Shown piece after piece: positions 55,964-64,000 of a stretch of 64,000 nucleotides of DNA. Each line of letters opens with the position of its first letter. The first letter of the stretch is position 1. This DNA comes from Bog-756 sp963699345 (GTDB taxonomy: Bacteria; Actinomycetota; Acidimicrobiia; Acidimicrobiales; RAAP-2): positions 372,001-436,000 of the forward strand of contig CAVOTL010000007.1 of the NCBI GenBank assembly GCA_963699345.1, written 5' to 3'. The translations under genes were made by a program, and so were the position numbers. The notes under the pieces are model-generated. The model was not told the DNA's origin and did not search any database. It was given only the letters and a program-made list of their open reading frames with translations.

Positions 55964-56447
55964 CTACAGGTTCTCGAGCACGGCGTCGGCCGCGCTCGAC
56001 CGTCAGCCCGCCGCCCGGCTCGACGAACAGGGCGGTCACCACTCCGTCCTCCAGCACCATGGCGTAGCGCTGGGACCGGGTGCCGAGTCCGAACCCGCTG
56101 CCGTCCATCTCCAGACCGACCGCCGAGGTGAACTCGCCGTTGCCGTCGGCCAGGAGCACGACGGCGTCACCCACGTTCTGCGACTCACCCCAGGCGGCCA
56201 TGACGAACGGGTCGTTCACCGAGATGCAGGCCACCGTGTCCACGCCCTTCGCCTTCAACTCGTCCTGGCGGATCACGTAGCTCGGGAGGTGGTAGTCCGA
56301 GCAGGTGGGGGTGAACGCACCCGGGACGGCGAACAGGACGACCTTGCCCGAGCCCAGGACGTCGCCGGTCTGCACGTGGGTGGGGGCACCGCCCTCGTTG
56401 GTCATGACCTTGATGTCCGGAATCGTGTCGCCGACGGCAATGCTCAT
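55964..56447 (-). CDS. peroxiredoxin (Prx5-type; frameshift at the end)
   Basis: MSIAVGDTIPDIKVMTNEG, then the peroxidatic Cys in VPGAFTPTCSDYHLPSYV and the segment RSQRYAMVLEDGVVTALFVEP. About 160 residues, ending ADAVLENL after a shift near 55995. It reduces H2O2 and alkyl peroxides with thiols. GGAGGGGG precedes the ATG, which overlaps the stop of the upstream luciferase-like gene (ATGA). Confidence 0.87.
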
Positions 56448-57497
56448 GTTCCCCCTCCTCGGGTTCGGTCCCCGATCACGCACGGGGATCTCCGGCTCGC
56501 CGGGTCGGCGGCCGTACCCGCAGCATACGGTTCGTCGGACGACGCCGAGCCCCCGGCCGCCCCGACGCCGGACGGTCGGTCGGCGACGGCCGGCAGGACC
56601 CGGGAGCCGAACCGCTCGAGGGCGGCCCGCTGGTCGGCCCGGGTGTCGCCGGGAAGCGCCACGGTCACCCAGTCGACGCCCACGGCGGCCAGCTCGCCGA
56701 TCGACTCGACGACCCGCGACTCGTCGACCGGGCGGCCCCCCATGGACAGTCCCTCGGGGATGAAGCACACCGTCAGCGGTTCGCTCCGGCCGACCCGGTC
56801 GGCATGCTCGCGGGCGTAGTCCAGGACGACCGCCAGGTCGGTGGCCGACTCGAGCGGCGCGGTGTGCGTCCGGGCGGCCAGGCGGGGGGGATTCGGGAAG
56901 GGGCTCCACCCGTCCGCCGACTCGACGGCCCGACGGACGGCCCGGCGGCTGTTCCCGCCGATCCACAGCGGGGGGCGCGGGCGCTGCACGGGACGGGGCA
57001 GCATGGTGTTGCCCGGCGCGCCGAAGCGTCCGCCGTCCCGGGTGACCGACTCCCCCGTCCAGGCGGCCTCCATGGCGGCCATCGCGTCGTCCATGCGGTC
57101 GTTTCGATCGGCGAAGGGGATGCCGAGCGCCTCGAACTCCGCCTCCAGGTAGCCGGCGCCCAGACCGCACCACCATCCGTCCGCCGCTCAGCACGTCGAG
57201 CGTGGCGATCCCTTTGGCGGCCAGGTACGGATGGCGGTAGGCGAGCACGAACAGGTTGGTGTGGAGCAGGACCCTCGACGTGGCCGCGGCCGCGAACGAC
57301 AGCGCCACGAGTGGGTCGAGGGCATGGTGTCCGCCGTGGGCGAGCCAGTCGTCCCCCGGGAACGGATGGTCGGTGGTGTAGACGGCGTCGAACCCGACGT
57401 CTTCGGCGGCCCGGGCCAGTTCGCCGATGGCCCCGGGCCCGACGAATTCGGTCCCGAGGTCGACCCGGTGGGTGGGCAGCCCGTAGGAGACGCGCAC
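56444..57497 (-). CDS. luciferase-like (LLM) F420-dependent oxidoreductase (one frameshift)
   Basis: MRVSYGLPTHRVDLGTEFVGPGAIGELARAAEDVGFDAVYTTDHPFPGDDW and SRVLLHTNLFVLAYRHPYLAAKGIATLDVLSGGR form the barrel start. After a shift near 57170 come LWIGGNSRRAVRRAVESADGWSPF and DWVTVALPGDTRADQ. 340 residues, TIGR03619-like. The C-terminal 40 residues are Ala/Gly-rich and may be altered by a missed indel. GTG start just after the thioesterase stop. Confidence 0.83.
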
Positions 57498-57501
57498 CGG
57501 T

Positions 57502-57943
57502 TCAGCGCCCCGGTCCGACCAGCCCGGCCAGGAACGGCGGCATCCTCGCCGGCCGGCCGCGCCCGTCGACCGCCCCGTGGACGGTCACGCCCGTGGCCCG
57601 GGCCTCGTCCCCGACGGTCAGGAGGTAGCCGACCTGGAACGTGGTGCGGGTGAGGTCGTCGACGACGACGTGGACAGCCACCAGGTCGTCGAATCGCAGG
57701 GGCCGTCGATGGCGGACGTAGAGCTCGAGGACGGCGAAGTCGACGCCACCCTCGCCGGCGCGCACCTCCTCGTAGGGGAAGCCGGCCTCCCGCAGCATGG
57801 CCGCCGCGGGCCTCCTCGAGGTACGCCGGATAGGTGCCGTGGTGGATGATGCCCATGGCGTCCGTCTCGGCGAAGCGCGTCCGCAGGTGATGGACGAACC
57901 GGTACGCCGTCGGATCGAGCGAGGGTGTGAGCGACAGACGCAC
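57502..57943 (-). CDS. acyl-CoA thioesterase, YbgC/FadM hotdog family (one frameshift)
   Basis: The catalytic segment RTRFAETDAMGIIHHGTYPAYLEEAR has the Asp and His-turn of YbgC-type thioesterases. After a break near 57812: AAMLREAGFPYEEVRAGEGG and LELYVRHRRPLRFDDLVAVHV. 146 residues. It cleaves acyl-CoA to the free acid and CoA. GTG start at 57943. Confidence 0.85.
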
Positions 57944-57953
57944 GGCGCCGACG

Positions 57954-58897
57954 CTACCGGTCCCCCGCAGCCGCGGCGGGCTGGTTCCATTCGATCCAGC
58001 CACTCCCCCGCCGGCCGTCGCCCGTCGTGAGCAGTACCTGGGCGCGGGGGAACCGGCTCACGCGGCCGTCCTCGGCGGTCAGCACCAGCGGTCCGAAGGC
58101 GACCGGCTCGATGGTCAGATCGATATCGCCCGGCTCGATCCGGGCCCGGGCGACGGAGGGGAGACCCTCGGCGTCGGCGTCCTCGGTGACGTCGAGCCCG
58201 GTGAGGGTGACCACCTCACCGGGACGCTGGACGTAACCGAGGGCCGTCCGGAGTCCCGGGGATGCGGATGTCCGCGCCGTGCAGTCGGGTGCCGTCGTCG
58301 AGCCTCCCGGCGAACCAGCACCATCCGAAGTCCCACCAGTCCCGCACGCCCCAGGAGTGGTCGCGCTGCCCGTGGCCCTCGACGGCCAGTTCCTCGTCGC
58401 CCACGGTGATCGTCCCACCCACCAGGCACGGGATCTCGTAGCGGGTGGTGACGTCGTACTGGTAGGGGATCCCGTCGGTCGTCCACGTGAGGTCGAGTCC
58501 GAGCTGCGTCGGGGTGCCGGGCTCGCCCCGGTAGACGTCGGCCGGACCGTCGTGCACCACCGCCGGGGCCGTGCCGTGGACCCGGACCCGGTCGAGCGGG
58601 GCCTCGATGTCGGCGTCGCAGCGCGTACCCCGGAGCCGTACAGCCCGAGCCCCATGTCGGGTACCGGGAGGTCGTAGGCCACCGAGGCGACCAGCGGGGC
58701 GGTGCGGGGCCGACCACCATGGCCGTCCACCACGCCACCCCGAGGTTCGGGTACAGCCCGATGCGGGCGTAGGCGGCCACGAGTCCGTCATGGGACACGA
58801 CGTCGAGGTAGTGGGACTCGTTCCACAGCGGATCGTCCGAAGGGAGGTGGCGCTCCTCGTCGCCCGGGTCGACGGCGTGCGGGTCGGGATCGGTCAT
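57954..58897 (-). CDS. DUF7064-like protein, second copy (frameshifted)
   Basis: MTDPDPHAVDPGDEERHLPSDDPLWNESHYLDVVSHDG, GLVAAYARIGLYPNLGVAWW, GHGQRDHSWGVRDWWDFGWCWF and a beta-rich end. It shares IGLYPNLG and the DH-WG-RD motif with the gene at 9665 but is shorter (about 313 residues when joined). Frame changes near 58715, 58635 and 58255. Function unknown. The ATG is preceded by GAGGAGC. Confidence 0.65.
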
Positions 58898-59028
58898 CAC
58901 TGCTCCTCGCTCAGGGCGGCGGCGGCGTCGGACGGGCCCGGTCCGTCCGTCGGTCGGCACCGGTGGTCCCCCGGGTCTAGCAGGCCCGGGTCGGCCGGGC
59001 CCGGCGGGTCGGGCGCGGCTGATCCCGC

Positions 59029-59839
59029 TCAGAGGGCCAGCCAGGTGACGACGAAACCCGAGGTCCGACGGTCACGGCGGAGGGTACGGCCAGGGTCAGG
59101 GCGGCCTTCTTGGTGGTCATCGTGATCGGCTCGGGGGCGGGCCCACGTCGGCGATCGTCGACGGCGTCGACACTGACGCGTCGGTGAAGGTCACCGAGCC
59201 GAAATCGGCAAGGGGGCCGGGCTTGCACTTGCCGTTCTGGCAGGTGGACGGTGACTCGGCGATCCACTCGGCCGAGGCGTCCGGCTCGCCGTCGGGGTGT
59301 CCACCACGGTCGAATAGGTCCACTTCGAGCGCCTGGAGGTCCAGGGTGTAGGCGTTCCCGCTCACGTGCACCGAGGCGGTGAGCTGCTCACCCGGGCGTC
59401 ACGGGGTACGAGCCGGTCGGTAGCACCACCAGGGCCGACCGGGTACAGCTCGTACCAGGCGTAGTACTCCGCCACGCCCGGGGACGTTCTTCGTCGCCTT
59501 CGTGCAGTCGGAGTCGGTGCCGATCTGCTCGACCGGTCGGATCGGACTTGGCGAAGCCGTCGAGGCCGACCCAGAACGCCGACTGTGACGCCTTGGTGGA
59601 CGTGCAGGTGACCGCCGGCTGGCGCCAACTGCCCGACACGCTGGAGAAGCGAGTGCCCGGTGGCGACATAGCCCGCCCAGTCGAGGGAGTCGGTCGCGGA
59701 GGCGCCCTGGTTGCCCGGGTCGCTCCCGGCGGTGGCGCCGACCGGATGCGGACCGGCTGACCGGCGGCCCGGCCGGTGTCCCGCCGAGCATGCACGCCAG
59801 CACCACGAGGACCCCCGCCACGGCGGAGACGGCCGCCAT
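59029..59839 (-). CDS. secreted peptidase G1 (eqolisin)-like protein (many frameshifts)
   Basis: Signal peptide AVSAVAGVLVVLACMLGG, then DSLDWAGYVATG, VSGSWRQPAVTCTSTKASQSAFWVGLDGF (catalytic Gln in SWRQPAV), AEYYAWYELYP and SAEWIAESPSTCQNGKC (catalytic Glu in EWIAE). The order and the two catalytic residues are those of glutamic peptidases. It would act outside the cell at acid pH. At least five frame changes (about 59760, 59545, 59480, 59430, 59065). It ends FVVTWLAL. Confidence 0.72.
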
Positions 59840-59879
59840 CGCGGCCTCGACGGTCGGGCCTGCGACCCCCTGGCGGTGA

Positions 59880-60866
59880 TCACGATGTGGCGGCGCCCGT
59901 CCCGCCGGTGCCTCCCGAGCTCTGACTTCCCGCGCTCCCGTGATGGTGGCCGCCGCCGTGGTCGGCAGCTGTCCGTCGTGATCGTGGACGGATCCGTCGT
60001 CGACGTCGTCGAGGTCGTCCGGCGACGTGGTCGTGGTGGTCGTCGTGGTCGTGGTCGTGGTCGTCGATCCGGCGGAGCCGCCCTTGCAGCCGCCGCCACC
60101 GACACCCTGGTTGCCACCCCGGCTCGTCCCGCCGCCGGGGGGCACGGTCGTCGGCGGCGTCGTCGTGCGGTGGGTGCCACCCGCGGCGGGCCCGTTGGTC
60201 CGGGGGGGATGCGAGGGTCCCTTCGCCCGGAGCGGAGTGGCCCTGTCCGCGACCCCGGAGCTCGCGCCCGCCGGCCTCGACACCGATCTCGAGGCGTCGG
60301 CGGTCGACGTCGACCGTTGCCCGGTCCGTCCGGGACGCCGCTGACGAGCCGACTACGCACGAAGCGGTCTGGACCTCGCCGGCGCTGGCGGTCGAGCGAC
60401 CCCCTCCGGTCGTGCAGGCCGCATGGGCCGAGCCGGCGGAGTGGAGGGCGGGGGCACTGACGTTCGGGTGACCCCGCGGCCGGATGCCGACGGCGACGCC
60501 GGCGGCGCCGGAGGGGCGACGTGCACGCCCACGCTGCCGAGGATGCCGTCGACGGCCCGGGCAGCCGGACCCGGGCAGCCCGGTGGCGGCCGACAGTCCG
60601 GTGGTGGCGAGCAACAGGCTCGGCCATGGTCGTGGCCGCCACGACGGCCGGTGTCCGGCGCCCCGGAAGCGGCGGCGTCGACGGGCCAGGAGTCGACCGC
60701 GGACCGGAAGGCGGTCCGGGCGGCCAGCTCGCCCCGGAGCTCGTGGTCCTGGGCCGGGGCGCCGGCGGCGGCGAGGAGGTCGGCCAGACGGCTCCCTCGA
60801 CGAGGTCGGGCATGCAGCACGACGTTGTCGACGGACGTCCGTCAGGTACTGGGTCGAGTCGATCAT
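59880..60866 (-). CDS. probable sigma-factor partner with low-complexity tail (frameshifted)
   Basis: ATG overlaps the TGA of the ECF sigma gene. N-terminus MIDSTQYLTDVR; a helical stretch SRLADLLAAAGAPAQDHELRGELAARTAFRSAVDSWPVDAA; a possible membrane span LLATTGLSAATGLPG; then a Gly/Pro tail with a run of 13 Thr and DDLDDVDDGS. It ends in HGGGHHHGSAGSQSSGG. The layout suits an anti-sigma or DUF5667-like protein. At least four frame changes make residues between the named parts unreliable. Confidence 0.5.
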   Translation of the reverse strand: MIDSTQYLTDVRRQRRAACPTSSREPSGRPPRRRRRPGPGPRAPGRAGRPDRLPVRGRLLARRRRRFRGAGHRPSWRPRPWPSLLLATTGLSAATGLPGSGCPGRRRHPRQRGRARRPSGAAGVAVGIRPRGHPNVSAPALHSAGSAHAACTTGGGRSTASAGEVQTASCVVGSSAASRTDRATVDVDRRRLEIGVEAGGRELRGRGQGHSAPGEGTLASPPDQRARRGWHPPHDDAADDRAPRRRDEPGWQPGCRWRRLQGRLRRIDDHDHDHDDHHDHVAGRPRRRRRRIRPRSRRTAADHGGGHHHGSAGSQSSGGTGGTGAATS

Positions 60867-61498
60867 CGGGTCCTCACGCATGGAGACGGTGACCTTCCGG
60901 AGTCGAGGCCGTCGTCGACGCCGACGGCCGCCAGTTCCTCGTCCCGGGTGACGTCCGGCGACTGCTCCAACTCGAGCAGGCGTTGCTCGAGTCGGCGCAG
61001 GCCCCGGTGGCAGAGCACCCGCACCGACCCGGGCGAACGGTCCATGACCTGGGCGGTCCGGGTGACGTCCATGCCCGCCACGATCCGCAGCATCACCGCC
61101 TCGGCCTGGTCCGGCGGCAGCTCGGCGATCAGGGCGACGGCCCGGTCGGTGGCGGAGTGCTCGGCCGCCTCCTGCTCGACGTTGTTGACCGCCGGCATCA
61201 CCACGAGACTGGAGTACTCGATGAGTTCGGGGCGACGCTCGCCATTGCGGTACCAGTCGGTGAGTCGGTTGCGGGCCGTGGTGTAGAGCCATCCCCGGAA
61301 GCCCTGCTCGTCGCCCTCGAAGCTCGGCAGGGCGCGCAACACCCGCAGCCAGATGTCGGCGGCCAGGTCCTCGGCGACGGGGGCGGCCTTGATGCGGAGG
61401 TACCGGAGCAGGCCGGGCTGGAACTCGCGCCACAGCCGGGCGAACGCTTCTTCGTCCCCACCCTGTGCCGCCAGCACGGTCCCCCTGAAGTCCAACAT
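60863..61498 (-). CDS. ECF-type RNA polymerase sigma factor
   Basis: Region 2: FARLWREFQPGLLRYLRIKAAPVAEDLAADIWLRVLRALPSF and FRGWLYTTARNRLTDWYR (-10 recognition). Region 4: ELPPDQAEAVMLRIVAGMDVTRTAQVMDRSPGSVRVLCHRGLRRLEQ (-35 recognition). 211 residues, unbroken. It probably directs a small regulon including itself and the following gene. TATGAA at 61544-61549 (minus) could be part of its promoter. Confidence 0.9.
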   Translation of the reverse strand: MLDFRGTVLAAQGGDEEAFARLWREFQPGLLRYLRIKAAPVAEDLAADIWLRVLRALPSFEGDEQGFRGWLYTTARNRLTDWYRNGERRPELIEYSSLVVMPAVNNVEQEAAEHSATDRAVALIAELPPDQAEAVMLRIVAGMDVTRTAQVMDRSPGSVRVLCHRGLRRLEQRLLELEQSPDVTRDEELAAVGVDDGLDSGRSPSPCVRTR

Positions 61499-61643
61499 GT
61501 GACGCCACCCTGTCGTCCTGCGTCGGCTCTTCCCCTGCAGTGTTCATACACCCGGCGAACAGCCGAGTCCAGCACAGGGAACCGTCGGATCGGGCCCGAG
61601 TTCATCGACGAATTCCGAGGGTGTAACGTAAACGAGCTCTCCG

Positions 61644-61659
61644 TTCGTTGTACAACGAA
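61644..61659. promoter_or_regulatory. 16-bp perfect palindrome between two minus-strand genes
   Basis: TTCGTTGTACAACGAA, flanked by CTCC and GGAG so that the RNA could form a longer hairpin. It lies 80 bases after the gene at 61741 and 145 bases ahead of the sigma gene. It could be a terminator of the first or an operator of the second. Confidence 0.5.
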
Positions 61660-61740
61660 GGAGGAGTTCGTCGACGCAGGTCGATCCCGGCCGTCCCGGC
61701 TCGGTGCTCCGGCGCCGAGCGCTCCGGAGTCCGACGTGGA

Positions 61741-62376
61741 TCACTCCGGAAGCGTGTAGGAGTTCTCGAACTCGTCCTGCAGGACGGTGGCGACCGTGGC
61801 GGTCGTGTCGACGACCAGCTCCTCCTCGAGCACCCGGGTGCGGTAGGACCAGCCCTCGGGCATGGCCAGGCGACCGCCCAGATCGGGCAGGACCGCCTCG
61901 GCCATCGTGGGATCCACGCCGAGGCAGAGGGCCTGCATCACGTACGCCCTCCCGTCGGGGGCGACGAACTCGTAGACGGGCTTGCCGGCATCGAAGAAGA
62001 ACACGGCGCCCCGGTCCACGAGGACCTCGGTGTACGGCGCCGGGATCGCCCTGTCGCCGAGGTCGATGACGGCCAGGCGCCGCATCAGGAGACCGTTGAA
62101 CTCGTGCAGCACCGGCTCGAGGGCGTTGACCTTGGTGCCCATGCCGTCGATGGTCCACCGGCGCGGACCGTTGAGTTTGACGGCCACCGCCTCCATCTCC
62201 TTGGCGATGGCGTCGGCGTCCAGCCCGTCCCACAGGTCCTGGGGGCAGTCGTTGAGGAACTGGGTGCCGTAGACCTCGGCCTCGAACCGGCCGTCGCGGA
62301 GGAACGCGCAGATGACCTCGCCATAGCGGACACCACGGACGTCGGAGATGAGCCGAGGGGTATCGGTCGCTGTCAT
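61741..62376 (-). CDS. conserved protein of unknown function
   Basis: 211 residues, unbroken, no signal or membrane segment. Features: RGVRYGEVICAFLRDGRFEAEVYGTQFLNDCPQDLW, NGPRRWTIDGMG, RAIPAPYTEVLVDRGAVFFFDAGKPVYEFVAPDGRAYVMQAL and LPEGWSYRTRVLEEELVVDTTA. Compact alpha/beta pattern. I do not recognise a catalytic motif. Good coding statistics and a clean ATG support it as real. Confidence 0.8.
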   Translation of the reverse strand: MTATDTPRLISDVRGVRYGEVICAFLRDGRFEAEVYGTQFLNDCPQDLWDGLDADAIAKEMEAVAVKLNGPRRWTIDGMGTKVNALEPVLHEFNGLLMRRLAVIDLGDRAIPAPYTEVLVDRGAVFFFDAGKPVYEFVAPDGRAYVMQALCLGVDPTMAEAVLPDLGGRLAMPEGWSYRTRVLEEELVVDTTATVATVLQDEFENSYTLPE

Positions 62377-62556
62377 CGGCCTGCCTTTCTGCCGTCGGAT
62401 GATGAGGCCGACCGTGGATCGTCGGCCGGAATCGGGTGGTGCAGGAGACTCTAGTCATAGTTACTGACAGTTGTCGGGAGACGGGGGGCCGGCGTCGGGC
62501 CCCGGGCCGGAGGCGGATCGGCGCCCGGAGGCGGGGCGGCGGCCCGGGGCGGACAC

Positions 62557-63961
62557 TCACCTCGCGCCGTGCGCCTGACGCACCTGCTCGCGGTGAATCG
62601 GCACCGAGGTCGGGCTCCTGCCCGAACTCCGGCTGTTCGACGAACCGCCATCCCGGGTCCTCGTCGGTCGGCCCGGTCCGGGAGAGTTGCCATCCCTCGA
62701 AGGTCTTCCGGCGGTGGTGGTGGTGACACAACAGCGCCAGGTTGTCGAGGCACGTCGGGCCGCCCCTCTCCATCGCCACGACATGGTCGATCTCGAGGCC
62801 GTAGGCGACGGTGCACCCGGGCACGACGCAGTGCCGGTCACGCAGCCGCAGCGCGGTGCGCAGACGGGCGTTGATGGTCCTCCCGAAGTGGTGGACCGCG
62901 CGGATGTCGCCGGCCTCGACGAACACCGCGGCGAGCAGTCCGTCCTCGGCCAGGTGGCGGGCGATCGGGACAGGCACGGGACCTTGTCCGTCGATCTCGC
63001 ACAGCTCACCCGGCCGCGCCCGACCCCTCCGGAGGGCGGCGAGGTCCACCCGGACGATCACCCTGGCTCTCGGCTCGCTCCGGACGGGTCGTCCGTCGAG
63101 TCCGGACCGTCGTGCGGCCGGCGCCGGTCGGGTCCCGGCTTGCATCCGACCGAGGCCTCGTCGATCCTCGGAACCGCGCTTCGTCGCCGTGCACAGCAGG
63201 AACAGCGCATCGATGCGTCGGGCGCCCCGGGAGTCGGGGGGTCGGTCGGGCACGTCCGACCACCAGTGACCGGCGGGTCCCCCGCTCTGGGTCGCGGCCG
63301 AGACGGTCGGCGAGGCGTCCAGGCGGGCCAGGAGGAGGGCGCCCCGGTCGGCCGTGTCACGGCCCTGGAAGCAGAAGGCGCCCTCGGCATCGGTCCAGAC
63401 TGGTGAACGTCCGCTCGGCATGGATTCGCCGATAGGTGGCCATCGGGTCCCGCCGCGACGAGGTGGCCCGGGAGCGCTGGCACCGTTCCTTCACGACGTG
63501 GAGGGGCTCGCTGTCCGCCCCGGCCGAGCAACGACGCCTCGGCTCCCGGGTCGAGGCTGGCCGCCTGGGTGATCTCGATCACCTTGGGGCCCGACAGTGT
63601 GCCCGACCGCAGGGCCTCCTCGGTTGCCGGCAGTGACTTCGAGCCGTTGTCCGGTCTCCAGGGTGCGACGCGCCTGACCCGCGGAGACCCCTTCCAGGGT
63701 GGCGAGCAGGCTGGCCGGGCTGCGATGGCCCTCGGACTCCCAGTGGCCGGAGGCGGCGACCCGGGGCGCCAGCAGGGTCTTGGCCGCCACGACGAGGCGC
63801 TCCAGCCGGGCGAAGGCACCGTAGAGCGAGGCCGCCTCGGAACCCAGGACCCGGTCGGGTTCGAGGTCGGCCACCAACGCGGCGAGCTGTCGGTCGACGA
63901 CGTCGATCCGGGAGCACAGCCCCGGGTCGGCGGCGCCGGAGGCGGTGGTGGTCGGGGCCAT
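62557..63961 (-). CDS. DUF222/13E12-type HNH endonuclease (frameshifted)
   Basis: The N-terminal DUF222 part: DRQLAALVADLEPDRVLGSEAASLYGAFARLERLVVAAKTLLA and SPASLLATLEGVSAGQARRTLETG. The C-terminal HNH site: HCVVPGCTVAYGLEIDHVVAMERGGPTCLDNLALLCHHHHRRKT, with both Cys of a zinc-binding CxxC-like pair and the catalytic His. Family members are multi-copy in actinobacterial genomes, often as REP13E12 elements. Frame changes near 63620, 63530, 63420 and 62620. About 465 residues joined. Confidence 0.82.
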
Positions 63962-64000
63962 GGTCCATGCTCGCAGGGGGGTGTGTCATCTACCGATCGA

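Noticed and set aside
60027..60344. Plus-strand frame starting with a Val run (MVVVVVV) opposite the sigma-partner gene
   Set aside because: It is the complement of the Thr repeat in a minus-strand gene.

Overview
The window is about 70 % GC and looks like an actinobacterial chromosome segment, most likely Acidimicrobiia or a relative. The evidence is split LigD-type repair genes, F420-type luciferase-like oxidoreductases, MurT/GatD, a DUF222-HNH nuclease, a RepSA-type initiator, many TetR regulators, and two secreted proteins built on a 42-residue GYWLVAADGG/GSMGG repeat. The taxonomic call is inference.

Layout. 0.2-8 kb: phosphoesterase-ligase and LigD-type polymerase genes, an iron-redox enzyme, panD, a zincin, a HAD phosphatase and a repeat protein. 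8-21.5 kb: a catabolic island with aldehyde dehydrogenase, DUF7064-like protein, SDR, acyl-CoA ligase, APH-like kinase, P450, zinc alcohol dehydrogenase, two TetR genes, DUF1214, sulfotransferase and methyltransferase. Three copies of TTTACA-N14-TGTAAA lie over the promoters of the dehydrogenase, the SDR and the second TetR gene, which points to a small regulon. 21.6-25.5 kb: a repeat protein fused to a class A beta-lactamase-like domain, then a TetR/peroxiredoxin pair. 25.6-34.3 kb: mobile DNA with mazEF, a decayed IS3-family element, a recombinase/XRE/CxxC-recombinase trio, iteron-like repeats, RepSA and an integrase ending 90 bp from tRNA-Val(CAC).

34.4-44.7 kb: amidase, VOC protein and membrane protein, then a coupled set of fatty acyl-CoA reductase-HAD, alcohol dehydrogenase, LarA-like protein and PlsC, likely lipid metabolism. 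44.8-48.3 kb: an operon of HAD-PlsC, murT and gatD (phospholipid and peptidoglycan). 48.3-53.7 kb: LysR with a possible leader peptide, YqgE, enoyl-CoA hydratase, TetR/MFS pair and mscL. 53.8-58.9 kb: a minus-strand run of two luciferase-like oxidoreductases, nitroreductase, Prx5-type peroxiredoxin, thioesterase and DUF7064-like protein. 59-64 kb: G1 peptidase, a tail-bearing probable sigma partner, ECF sigma factor, an unknown protein and a DUF222-HNH nuclease.

Caution: from about 28 kb onward most genes are broken by one to several single-base frameshifts, while 1-25.6 kb has only about two clear cases. Conserved sequence continues across each break in another frame, so most look like sequencing or assembly errors. 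For those genes I give the whole inferred span.
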